Below are positions 7,939-15,612 of a DNA stretch of 64,000 nucleotides, in pieces. The stretch comes from Burkholderiaceae bacterium (lineage in GTDB: Bacteria > Pseudomonadota > Gammaproteobacteria > Burkholderiales > Burkholderiaceae). The DNA lies in contig CANFOL010000011.1 of NCBI GenBank assembly GCA_947448695.1, forward strand, positions 1-64,000, in the 5' to 3' direction. The position numbers and the translations under genes were made by a program. Positions within the stretch are counted from its first letter, which is position 1, and every line of letters starts with the position of its first letter. Under the pieces are notes generated by a model that worked only from the letters and a program-made list of their open reading frames with translations, did not search any database and was not told the origin of the DNA.

Positions 7939-8931
7939 ATGAAAATAATCCTAAATAAAACTTTATTTCTTCAATCTGGTTTAAAAATACTAGTGTTCAT
8001 TGGTTTGTTAAATTCTTGCTTAAGCTTTGCGGCAGATTCATACCCCAACCAAACAATTAAATTTGTCGTGCCGTATTCACCTGGTGGTCTTCCAGATACG
8101 GTCGCTAGGCAATTATCTGTTTTACTCGGGGAGCGTTTAGGTCAACCTGTCATCGTCGATAACAAACCCGGCGCTGGGGGAATTATTGCAGGGCAAGTAG
8201 TTAAATCCTCGCCAGCAGATGGATATACTTTCTTGGTAACGGATACGATCTCTTACAACACAAGCCACCTATTAAGTTCAAATACTTCTTATGATCCTAG
8301 AAAAGATTTCAAACCCATCGCAATTGTTTCAAAGGCGCCAAACTTCTTAGCCATTAACCCCAGTATCCCTGCAAATAATTTTGCAGAATTCTCTACTTAT
8401 ATTAAAGAGCATCCAGGTGTTGTTAACTATGGCTCTTCAGGTATCGGAAGTCCCCATCATCTGGCGATGGAAGCTTTACGTATTTCGCAAAATTGGGAAA
8501 TTAATCACATCCCCTATAAAGGCTCCTCACAATCGGTTCCTGCTCTAGTAGGAGGACAGGTTCAAGCTGTTTTTGCGGCTTATCCTTCCTTAGTTGGCTT
8601 TGAAAAAAATGGTAAGGTCAAAATTATTGGCGCAGCGTCGGTCAAGCCATCCAAACTCGCCCCAGAAATACAAGCATTAGGTGCGAATATCCCAGGTTAT
8701 GAGTATGTTCACACGATTGCAATTTTTGGCTTAGTTGGAGTACCAAACTCGGTAACTGCGAAGTTAAATCAGGAATTAAAAGCCCTTGCCGCCCAACCTA
8801 AGATAGTCGATAACTTTAAGCCGATGGGTATCGAGTTTGAAATTGCAGGTCCTGAAGAATCTACAAAGTGGGTTAAAGATGAAAGCGACCGCATTGGCAA
8901 GTTAATGAAAGAGGCCAAAATTAAAATGTAA
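7939..8931 (+). CDS. TctC/Bug-type periplasmic solute receptor 2
   Basis: 330 residues with a long signal region (cleavage expected after residue 31, LSFA|ADS). The ligand-loop sequence PYSPGGLPDTVAR departs from the usual GGxxD spacing by a proline. It carries DNKPGAGG and PADGYTF. It sits 33 bases after receptor 1 in the same direction, so the two are probably co-transcribed but differ enough to be separate specificities. It ends one base before the convergent stop of Rieske oxygenase 2. Confidence 0.85.
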   Translation: MKIILNKTLFLQSGLKILVFIGLLNSCLSFAADSYPNQTIKFVVPYSPGGLPDTVARQLSVLLGERLGQPVIVDNKPGAGGIIAGQVVKSSPADGYTFLVTDTISYNTSHLLSSNTSYDPRKDFKPIAIVSKAPNFLAINPSIPANNFAEFSTYIKEHPGVVNYGSSGIGSPHHLAMEALRISQNWEINHIPYKGSSQSVPALVGGQVQAVFAAYPSLVGFEKNGKVKIIGAASVKPSKLAPEIQALGANIPGYEYVHTIAIFGLVGVPNSVTAKLNQELKALAAQPKIVDNFKPMGIEFEIAGPEESTKWVKDESDRIGKLMKEAKIKM

Positions 8932-10212
8932 TTAAACTTGCAACTCCTTGAATTCCTCAGGGGCGGCACCGAGTAAACGCCAATTGGTACCTTTTTCAAC
9001 GACCTCTTCCCAAGCTTTTAATTGCTCTAAAGATATCGGGCTTGTAGAGTTGTCAAACACAACTTCTCCTTGCGCCGTTGCTTTTGCAGCCGCAAGCATC
9101 AGACGTCTAAAAGTGACGATTGCTTGATCACTAGCACCTAATATATCGTGTGAACGATTAGCTATTGGCCCCATTCCAACCCACATTGATATGTCTTGAT
9201 TTGGAATACCACTAATACCCGTGTAATTACCTTGCTTCATGAGTTCACGGTCTTGCATAAAATCATTCGCGAGATGACGTCGATTGGTATAGTCTGGATT
9301 GAGATCTTCGCCGACTGTTGTAGATAAGAAACTTCTCCAATTCTGGGTGCTTGGTACGTCTCCATCACCAAAGGCAATAAAGTAAAAGGCTGTATTTTCA
9401 TTATCAATTGGTACGAGGACGGTTGCTACTCGGTAGGAAGTATTTGGTGGAATTAAGCTAATAAAAGGTGCTACATATACAGTTACTCGAACATAATCAT
9501 GTGTTGCAGCTTGTTTAATGGGCCGACGGATTGCAGCGTATCGAAACCCAAAATCTGTTTCTTGCATCTCAAATCTTGGGGACTTATCTGTCGAAGGTCG
9601 AAGCCATTGTGTATCTGTCACTTGACCAAACTCCACTGGTGCAGGAACCATATCAGAGGAGTGCAAACTAGAAGAATGTGCAGAATCAATCTGTCCTTCT
9701 GTAATTTGCGCCCAATTACAAGGAACCTTAATCTTAGAAATACTTACCTTGGTATTTTCGTTTGGGCAAAAAGGTGGTGGTGAGAACTCTGGAATATGTG
9801 CTAGGTCCCCCATAAAGGCCCAAACAAAGCCACCCCACTCTTTTGTTGGATAAGCTTTTTGTTTTATTTTTTGCTTTAAAGGACTTGCTGCTGGCTCGGA
9901 AGGCATTTCAAGAATATTTCCGTGAGTATCCATTTTCCAGCCATGATAAAGACAACGTAGGGCACATTTCTCATTACGACCATAAACTAAAGATGCGCCT
10001 CGATGTGGACAAAATTCGCCAATGAGTCCTACTGTCCCATTTGTATCCCGATAAGCGACCAAAGGTTCACCAAATAACTTAACACGTGTTGGCTTACCAT
10101 CCACCTCAATCTCTTCACTCAGTAATGCAGGTACCCAAAACTGACGCATAAGTTTACCCATGGGCGCATCACCCTCTACTAAACAAAGTAAGTCATTTTC
10201 TGCTGGGGTCAC
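8932..10212 (-). CDS. Rieske non-heme iron oxygenase, alpha subunit (phthalate dioxygenase type), copy 2
   Basis: About 426 residues. I chose GTG at 10212 because GGAG lies six bases upstream; an in-frame TTG at 10224 lacks any ribosome binding site. The Rieske site is C68-x-H70 / C87-x2-H90 (FCPHRGASL and RCLYHGW). The mononuclear iron site is GQIDSAHSSSLHSSD and the C-terminal motif is NQDISMWVGMGPIANRS, which differs from the QDAxxxESMG form of copy 1. It is divergent from the reductase gene, with a shared palindrome between them, so this pair is the best candidate for a matched two-component oxygenase. The stop is immediately adjacent to receptor 2. The substrate probably differs from that of copy 1. 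Confidence 0.85.
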   Translation of the reverse strand: MTPAENDLLCLVEGDAPMGKLMRQFWVPALLSEEIEVDGKPTRVKLFGEPLVAYRDTNGTVGLIGEFCPHRGASLVYGRNEKCALRCLYHGWKMDTHGNILEMPSEPAASPLKQKIKQKAYPTKEWGGFVWAFMGDLAHIPEFSPPPFCPNENTKVSISKIKVPCNWAQITEGQIDSAHSSSLHSSDMVPAPVEFGQVTDTQWLRPSTDKSPRFEMQETDFGFRYAAIRRPIKQAATHDYVRVTVYVAPFISLIPPNTSYRVATVLVPIDNENTAFYFIAFGDGDVPSTQNWRSFLSTTVGEDLNPDYTNRRHLANDFMQDRELMKQGNYTGISGIPNQDISMWVGMGPIANRSHDILGASDQAIVTFRRLMLAAAKATAQGEVVFDNSTSPISLEQLKAWEEVVEKGTNWRLLGAAPEEFKELQV

Positions 10213-10255
10213 TGCGCTCTCCAATTCATGTCAATTTTTGCTATTTTTTAAAAAT

Positions 10256-10285
10256 ATTAAAATACTTAGGTACCTAAGTTACAAT
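10256..10285. promoter_or_regulatory. Predicted overlapping divergent promoters
   Basis: Plus strand: TTAAAA (10257-10262), 17 bp, TACAAT (10280-10285). Minus strand: TTGTAA (10279-10284), 17 bp, TTTAAT (10256-10261). Both spacers consist almost entirely of the 16-bp palindrome at 10264-10279. These were assigned by eye from hexamer similarity and spacing, not by mapping. Confidence 0.45.
10264..10279. promoter_or_regulatory. Perfect 16-bp palindrome, probable MarR operator
   Basis: ACTTAGGTACCTAAGT is its own reverse complement. It lies between Rieske oxygenase 2 and the reductase, inside the spacer of predicted promoters in both directions. The reductase operon ends in a MarR-family gene, and MarR dimers bind palindromes of this size, so autoregulated repression relieved by an aromatic acid or its CoA ester is a reasonable inference. 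Confidence 0.6.
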
Positions 10286-10332
10286 AGTATAACCTGTAAA
10301 ATAAGTCGTCAATCATTTTTAATTAGCTCTAC

Positions 10333-11301
10333 ATGATCTCCATGCAAAAATATTTCAGTTTAATCGTCAAAGAAAAAAACTCACTAGAGGGGGATGTCTA
10401 TCAACTGATTCTGTGCAATCCATCCGGAGACTTATTACCTAGCTTTACCCCAGGATCACATATCGAAGTTAAAACACCAAATGGCTTATATCGTCACTAC
10501 TCTCTTATCGGCGACGGAAAGTCTCCAAATCAGTATGAGCTTGGCATTAAAAAAATGGCAAACGGACGAGGTGGTTCTGTTGAAATCGTGGATGATCTTT
10601 TGATAGGTCAAGAAATCCAAGTGAGTGTTCCAGAGAATTTTTTTCATCTAGATCATGCTAATGAATATCTTTTTATCGCCGGCGGAATAGGTATCACCCC
10701 AATTTTGTCAATGATTAAACACTTACAAGATATTAATCATCATAATTTTCATCTGATTTACTGTACACGCTCTCTTGCCCAAACACCTTACTTGAATTAC
10801 CTACTTGAATTGATCAAGCCTGAGCAACTCACTCTTCATCACGATGAAGGATCTACATCGAATCAAATAGATTTTTGGCCATACCTTGCAGAGCCAAAAG
10901 AAGGTCTGATTTACTGTTGTGGACCAAGTCCCATGATGGAAGATGTCAAAGGAATGACTGGCCACTGGGATGAAGGCTCAGTTCGTTTTGAGGATTTTGG
11001 ATCTTCTCCAACAAAGCTACCTATGTCTTCAGAAGGAAATACGTCTTTTGAAGTAAAGCATGCAAAAACTGGTAATAACTATCCAATCGCACAAGATAAA
11101 ACTATTTTAGAATCTCTGCGTGAGCAAGGGGTTTCCTTATCAAGCTCTTGTGAGAGCGGTACCTGTGGCACCTGCTTGGTACGTTTAATTAGTGGAGAGC
11201 CAGACCATCGTGATTTTATTTTAGATAGCACTAGACAACAATCTGAAATACTGATTTGTATTTCGAGATCTAAATCACCTGTTTTAGTTTTAGACTGGTA
11301 A
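10333..11301 (+). CDS. Phthalate dioxygenase reductase-type FMN/[2Fe-2S] oxidoreductase
   Basis: 322 residues in the order FMN domain (RHYSL, 54-58), NAD(P) domain (GGIGITP, 117-123) and C-terminal plant-type ferredoxin domain with C273, C278, C281 and C309. This order (FMN, NAD, 2Fe-2S last) is that of phthalate dioxygenase reductase, VanB and Pht2. It transfers electrons from NADH to a Rieske oxygenase in the cytoplasm. A second ATG at 10342 could be the true start; neither has a strong ribosome binding site. It is the first gene of a three-gene unit with the Gfo/Idh/MocA dehydrogenase (3-bp gap) and the MarR regulator. Confidence 0.9.
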   Translation: MISMQKYFSLIVKEKNSLEGDVYQLILCNPSGDLLPSFTPGSHIEVKTPNGLYRHYSLIGDGKSPNQYELGIKKMANGRGGSVEIVDDLLIGQEIQVSVPENFFHLDHANEYLFIAGGIGITPILSMIKHLQDINHHNFHLIYCTRSLAQTPYLNYLLELIKPEQLTLHHDEGSTSNQIDFWPYLAEPKEGLIYCCGPSPMMEDVKGMTGHWDEGSVRFEDFGSSPTKLPMSSEGNTSFEVKHAKTGNNYPIAQDKTILESLREQGVSLSSSCESGTCGTCLVRLISGEPDHRDFILDSTRQQSEILICISRSKSPVLVLDW

Positions 11302-11304
11302 ATT

Positions 11305-12519
11305 ATGGTGATGCACGCTCAACAATCACCACCACTTAAAATCGTTATTTGCGGTTTAGGTAGAGCCTTTGTTCTCACGCTACCTTCTCTACTGAAATTT
11401 CCGGGTATCGATATTGTTGGAGGAATTGACCCTCAATTAGATACTCGAGACCAATTTACTAAAACATTATCCAAGCCAAGCTTTGCCTCTCTAGAAGAAT
11501 TACATCAGTCAATTGCATATGATGCAGTCTATGTAGCCAGCCCTCATCAATTTCATTTAGAACATGTTTCATTTTTTTTAAAACATAAAAAAATTGTGCT
11601 TTGTGAAAAACCAATGTCACTCAACATGAAAGAGGCTTTAGAAATGGTAAGGCTTTCTGAAGCTTTTAATACACCTTTATTAATCGGCCCTAGTCATAGT
11701 TATGATGAATCTATTTTGCAAACGGGGAGAATGATTCAGCAAGGTCTCTTTGGGCAAGTTCGAATGATCCAAATGCTGAACTATACCGATTTTTTGTATC
11801 GCCCAAGACGAAGCGAAGAATTAGATTCGTCGCAAGGGGGTGGTGTGGTCTATAGCCAAGGTGCTCATCAACTCGATATTGCAAGACTTTTAGGCGGCAA
11901 TTTAGTAAAAACCATTACAGCACAAACTGGCAATTGGGATCCAAATCGCTCAACGGAAGGATCTTACTCTGCCCTACTAAAATTTGAAAATGGCTGTTTT
12001 GCATCATTAACTTATAGTGGCTATGGTCTTTATGATAGCGATGAACTCTGTGGTAATTTTTCTGAATTAGGCTTTCAAAAAAAAGAACTGATTACTGGCA
12101 AGGCTAAACAAGCTCTGCAAGATTCATTATCTACAGGTCTATCAGAGGATGTTTTAAAAAGAAAAAACTCTAATTTAAAAATGAATCAGGAAATACTTCC
12201 TCCTGATACTCATGAACATTTCGGCATGATTTTAGTGAGTTGCGATAACGCCGATTTAAAAATAATGCCAAATAAATTATTGATTTATGAAACAAAAGGG
12301 ATTCGAGAAATTGTGTTTACAAAGCCTCTTATCCCGCGCGAAAACGTTTTTAAAGAGTTACTTCAGGTTTGGCAAGGACTACCGGCCTTGCATGATGCAA
12401 TATGGGGTCTATCGACCATGGAGCTTGTATCAGGAATACTTGAGTCTGCAAAAAATCAATCTATTTATACAACTCAATATCAATCACCCATGCATCTAGA
12501 AGCTTTACTGAAAGGTTAA
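11305..12519 (+). CDS. Gfo/Idh/MocA dehydrogenase, probable aromatic cis-dihydrodiol dehydrogenase (Pht4-like)
   Basis: 404 residues with an N-terminal Rossmann fold (IVICGLGRAFVLTLPSL) and the family lysine in CEKPMS, followed by GPSHSYDES and SQGAHQLDIARLL in the substrate domain. Length and context match the phthalate 4,5-cis-dihydrodiol dehydrogenases of the Pht4/OphB group, which belong to this otherwise sugar-oriented family. It would rearomatise the oxygenase product to a catechol with NAD(P). Start ATG at 11305, with another ATG at 11311. Placement between reductase and MarR supports the assignment; the ring substrate remains unknown. Confidence 0.7.
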   Translation: MVMHAQQSPPLKIVICGLGRAFVLTLPSLLKFPGIDIVGGIDPQLDTRDQFTKTLSKPSFASLEELHQSIAYDAVYVASPHQFHLEHVSFFLKHKKIVLCEKPMSLNMKEALEMVRLSEAFNTPLLIGPSHSYDESILQTGRMIQQGLFGQVRMIQMLNYTDFLYRPRRSEELDSSQGGGVVYSQGAHQLDIARLLGGNLVKTITAQTGNWDPNRSTEGSYSALLKFENGCFASLTYSGYGLYDSDELCGNFSELGFQKKELITGKAKQALQDSLSTGLSEDVLKRKNSNLKMNQEILPPDTHEHFGMILVSCDNADLKIMPNKLLIYETKGIREIVFTKPLIPRENVFKELLQVWQGLPALHDAIWGLSTMELVSGILESAKNQSIYTTQYQSPMHLEALLKG

Positions 12520-12521
12520 TC

Positions 12522-12977
12522 TTGCAAGAAAAAGAAGGGGTTGCTAAACACGTTACAGCACCTGAATACCGCCTGGCCCACATTGTAAGAGATGCGGGAC
12601 GTCTCTACATGCGTGCTCTACAAAAACGCTTAGAGTTACACAATATTTCTTTTGGTCATTGGGCAATCCTCAGAGTCCTCTGGGAAGAACAAGGAATTAC
12701 TCAAAAGGATATTAGTCTTCGGACTGGATTGATGGAGCCAACGGTTCACCAAGCTCTCGTCAATCTTGAACATCAAAATATCATTCAGCGTGAGCGAGTC
12801 AATGGCAATCTAAAGAAATGGCATGTCTTTTTAACAAGTAACGGCAAACAACTTCGTAACAAATTAGAACCTTTGGCTTTAGAAGTCAATCAATTAGCTG
12901 AAACTGATATCTCTGAGAAAGATTTAGAGATCACAAGAAAAGTCTTGCTGAAGATTGTCAACAATCTTGAAAATTAA
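12522..12977 (+). CDS. MarR-family transcriptional regulator
   Basis: 151 residues with the winged-helix MarR fold: a helix LAHIVRDAGRLYMRALQKRL, then HWAILRVLWEEQGITQKDIS and the recognition helix region GLMEPTVHQALVNLEHQ, with a wing near RERVNGNLKKW. The start is TTG, with AAAGG six bases upstream inside the end of the previous gene. Its stop overlaps the convergent MDR gene by four bases. It is the last gene of the reductase/dehydrogenase unit and the likely ligand-responsive repressor acting at the palindrome at 10264-10279. Confidence 0.8.
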   Translation: MQEKEGVAKHVTAPEYRLAHIVRDAGRLYMRALQKRLELHNISFGHWAILRVLWEEQGITQKDISLRTGLMEPTVHQALVNLEHQNIIQRERVNGNLKKWHVFLTSNGKQLRNKLEPLALEVNQLAETDISEKDLEITRKVLLKIVNNLEN

Positions 12978-13936
12978 TCCAAGGTCATCATCAGAACGGT
13001 TCTGACATCAGAGCTCGTTGTATTCCACACCTGCGCAACTTCACTGAATGGAATTTTTTCAGTGTGAATATGCAAGCCCGCATCAGGCGCATGCTTGATA
13101 AGCTCAGATATTGAGCCTAACATTTGTGCGACCGAAAGACTGCCTAACCCACTCCCAATGACTCTCAAGCCACTTGACCGAAGAGCGGAAGCTGGAAAAG
13201 GAATCGTAGGGCCACCAATAGATCCAATCTGGACAAACTGAATACTCAAACCTTGTGGGCTATATTTAGCTACACTGTGAATGATCGAAACGGCACTTGG
13301 CCCCCACAAGTAATCAAGCACAACATGTACTCCCTGTTTAAATACCTCACGTAGGGAAGTTTCTAAAGCAATGGCATCATCTGTTATTTGAATACATTGA
13401 TCAGCGCCAAGTGCATAAAGCTCCTCAAACAAATCCGATCGCCTGGCAGTGGCGATAATTTTTTTAGCGCCTAAATATTTTGCTATTTGAATGGCAAGGC
13501 GCCCAGAAATTCCATTCGCGCCATTAATCAAAACTGTTTCGCCAGGCATCATCTTTGCTTGATCTTTGAGCGCCGCCCAAGAAGACATGCCAGGAATTGC
13601 CATTGCCGCAACCAGATCTGGGCTATACGTTTTGGGAATAACTAAACAATGATTTTTATCTACTACGCAATATTGCCCCATAGCGCCATAGGGATTATGA
13701 GGCAATAAAAAATACACCGTTGAACCATCTTCTAGCGTTCCAACACCATCAAAACCTGGAACAAATGGGACTTCATTATCGGAACTGTAATGTGTTGCCG
13801 ACGCTCTTGCCTTCGTGATTTGACTAATTGAAGATGCTTGAACACGAACCAGATACTGATTGGAATCAGGCAGGGGATCTTTAAAGTCGCCAAATACGGG
13901 TGACTGATCTTTTTGCAGGACAATAACCGCTTTCAC
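12974..13936 (-). CDS. Zinc-independent MDR (quinone oxidoreductase-like) dehydrogenase
   Basis: 320 residues. The nucleotide-binding motif is NGANGISGRLAIQIAKYLGAKK with the basic ARR typical of NADPH preference. No structural zinc cysteines and no GHE catalytic motif are present (FVPGFDGVG instead), which points to the quinone oxidoreductase/enoyl reductase branch. Start is GTG with AAGGAG five bases upstream. It is followed by receptor 3 upstream on the same strand (10-bp gap), so it belongs to the unit YciI-like / receptor 3 / MDR. A specific reaction cannot be named. Confidence 0.75.
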   Translation of the reverse strand: MKAVIVLQKDQSPVFGDFKDPLPDSNQYLVRVQASSISQITKARASATHYSSDNEVPFVPGFDGVGTLEDGSTVYFLLPHNPYGAMGQYCVVDKNHCLVIPKTYSPDLVAAMAIPGMSSWAALKDQAKMMPGETVLINGANGISGRLAIQIAKYLGAKKIIATARRSDLFEELYALGADQCIQITDDAIALETSLREVFKQGVHVVLDYLWGPSAVSIIHSVAKYSPQGLSIQFVQIGSIGGPTIPFPASALRSSGLRVIGSGLGSLSVAQMLGSISELIKHAPDAGLHIHTEKIPFSEVAQVWNTTSSDVRTVLMMTLD

Positions 13937-13945
13937 ATCAACTCC

Positions 13946-14941
13946 TTAGTCAGCAGTTGCGCCGGATTCTTTGACAGATTTTGCCCATTTAGGAACTTCA
14001 GATTTTAAATATTGCTTAAATTCATTCGGAGATAAAGACTTTGTATCTAGTCCCAAGCCAGTCAGTTTTTCTTTAACGTCTTTTGTTTCAATTGCACGAT
14101 TTATTTCAGCATTTAATTTATTCACAATTTCTGAAGGAGTTTTACTTGCAACCCAAAAACCAAACCAAGTAGTGTCATCAAATTCCGGGAATCCTTGCTC
14201 AGCCATCGTCGGCACATCCGGAAGTGCTGACGAACGACTTGCACTCGTCACAGCCAAAGCTTTTAACTTACCGGCCTTGATAAACTGCACTGTAGGAGGC
14301 ATTGAGGTACTTGAAATTTGTGTATGGCCCGCTACCGTTGCTCCAACTGCCTGAGCAGGTTGATATGGTGCATGAACAAAATCAGAATTCGTCATGTTTT
14401 TAAATCTCTCAATGGTCAAGTGGGTTGTTGTTCCAATACCAGATGATGCATAACTTAATTTCTCTTTTTTCCCATATGCAACCAGTTCTTTTAAATTATT
14501 GACGGGCAACGCAACATTGAGTCCAATGACGTTGGGTGAACTAGCTCCTAATGCCACAGGCTCAAAATCCGCAATTGCATCATATCCAGCATTTTTATAA
14601 ATACTGGGATTAATTGCAAATGAAACACTATGGACAAGCACTGAGTATCCATCCGGATTTGATCTTTTTACATAAACACAAGCAATATTCCCACTCGCGC
14701 CTAATTTGTTTTCAACAACTACATTCCATCCTAAATTTTCATTTAATTTAGCAGCCACAAGTCTAGCCATCGAATCTGTCGAACTTCCAGGCCCAGTCGC
14801 CACAATGAAGGTGATCGGTTTTTGTTTTGGAAAATCTGCTTGCGAAAAAGCAAAGGGGCTGATCAACAAGAATAGGATTGCAGAAATGAGTCTGTTGATC
14901 TGGTGTCTACCACTGATCAAATGAGTAAATTGAGAAATCAT
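13946..14941 (-). CDS. TctC/Bug-type periplasmic solute receptor 3
   Basis: 331 residues. The signal peptide has an unusually long polar N-terminus (hydrophobic core LISAILFLLISPFAF, cleavage about residue 33). The first ligand loop reads VATGPGSSTDSMAR, with serines replacing the usual double glycine, which may change ligand preference. Its ATG is preceded by AAGGAG at six bases. It lies between a YciI-like protein and an MDR dehydrogenase on the same strand, at the edge of the aromatic cluster. Confidence 0.85.
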   Translation of the reverse strand: MISQFTHLISGRHQINRLISAILFLLISPFAFSQADFPKQKPITFIVATGPGSSTDSMARLVAAKLNENLGWNVVVENKLGASGNIACVYVKRSNPDGYSVLVHSVSFAINPSIYKNAGYDAIADFEPVALGASSPNVIGLNVALPVNNLKELVAYGKKEKLSYASSGIGTTTHLTIERFKNMTNSDFVHAPYQPAQAVGATVAGHTQISSTSMPPTVQFIKAGKLKALAVTSASRSSALPDVPTMAEQGFPEFDDTTWFGFWVASKTPSEIVNKLNAEINRAIETKDVKEKLTGLGLDTKSLSPNEFKQYLKSEVPKWAKSVKESGATAD

Positions 14942-14958
14942 CTTTATCTCCTTCGTGA

Positions 14959-15351
14959 TTAAAGTATTTTTTGTGAACGATCAGAATAATTTAGTTGGAT
15001 GGTCAACGTACCTTCATTCAATAACCAAGGTCTTACCTTAAAAGATCTCGCGCCAGACTGATGCATTGGATCTTGTGACACAATTTCTTGAGCTTCCTTT
15101 AATGACTCGGCACGAATAATCACCATACCCTCGCCATTCCAATCTGATTCGTTGTCAGCAAAGAATGGTCCCGCCCCAAACATAATTCCTTTTTTTTCAA
15201 GGTTAATTTGAAACTCTAAGTGTTTTTCCAGATTCTCCATCACAGGACCTAATCCATTAATTGGAGTTGTAAATACGACATATAAGTCTTTACACAACAT
15301 ATCTTTACAGGCATTTTTAATATCTGCCTTAGTCACTGATATCGAACTCAA
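14959..15351 (-). CDS. YciI-like (YCII domain) protein
   Basis: 130 residues. The core after residue 20 resembles the YCII fold: LYVVFTTPINGLGPV, then HLEFQINLEKKGIMFGAGPF and ESLKEAQEIVSQDPMHQSGARSFKVRPW. The HLxxxxxLEKKG and DPxxxxGxRxxxxxPW patterns are the recognisable ones. YCII proteins are related to dimeric alpha-beta barrel enzymes such as muconolactone isomerase or chlorohydroquinone dehydrochlorinase, so a small catabolic role is possible. Start is TTG with AAGGGG upstream; a GTG six codons later is an alternative. First gene of the unit that continues into receptor 3. Confidence 0.65.
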   Translation of the reverse strand: MSSISVTKADIKNACKDMLCKDLYVVFTTPINGLGPVMENLEKHLEFQINLEKKGIMFGAGPFFADNESDWNGEGMVIIRAESLKEAQEIVSQDPMHQSGARSFKVRPWLLNEGTLTIQLNYSDRSQKIL

Positions 15352-15612
15352 GGTTGTCCCCTTATTTTTAAAATTTTGTCTTGAATTTTTTTATTAGTTT
15401 ATTCTAATCCATGTGTTGAGAATCACAGGTTGCCTGATTTTTAAATTGATGCGTATAAGTGTTTATACCAACTCATAAAATATTTCAGTCTAGGTCCTAT
15501 TGCTGGGCATAGTTTTCATAGGTACTTTTGGCTTCAATTGCATGCATTGTTTAGAATAGGTCATCTAAGGGTTAAAGATGGGCAGAGAACAACTTGAATA
15601 AGGAATAATGTC

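Noticed and set aside
13971..14354. 127-residue plus-strand frame opposite receptor 3
   Set aside because: It is fully antisense to a well supported receptor gene; long open antisense frames are common opposite low-stop sequence.
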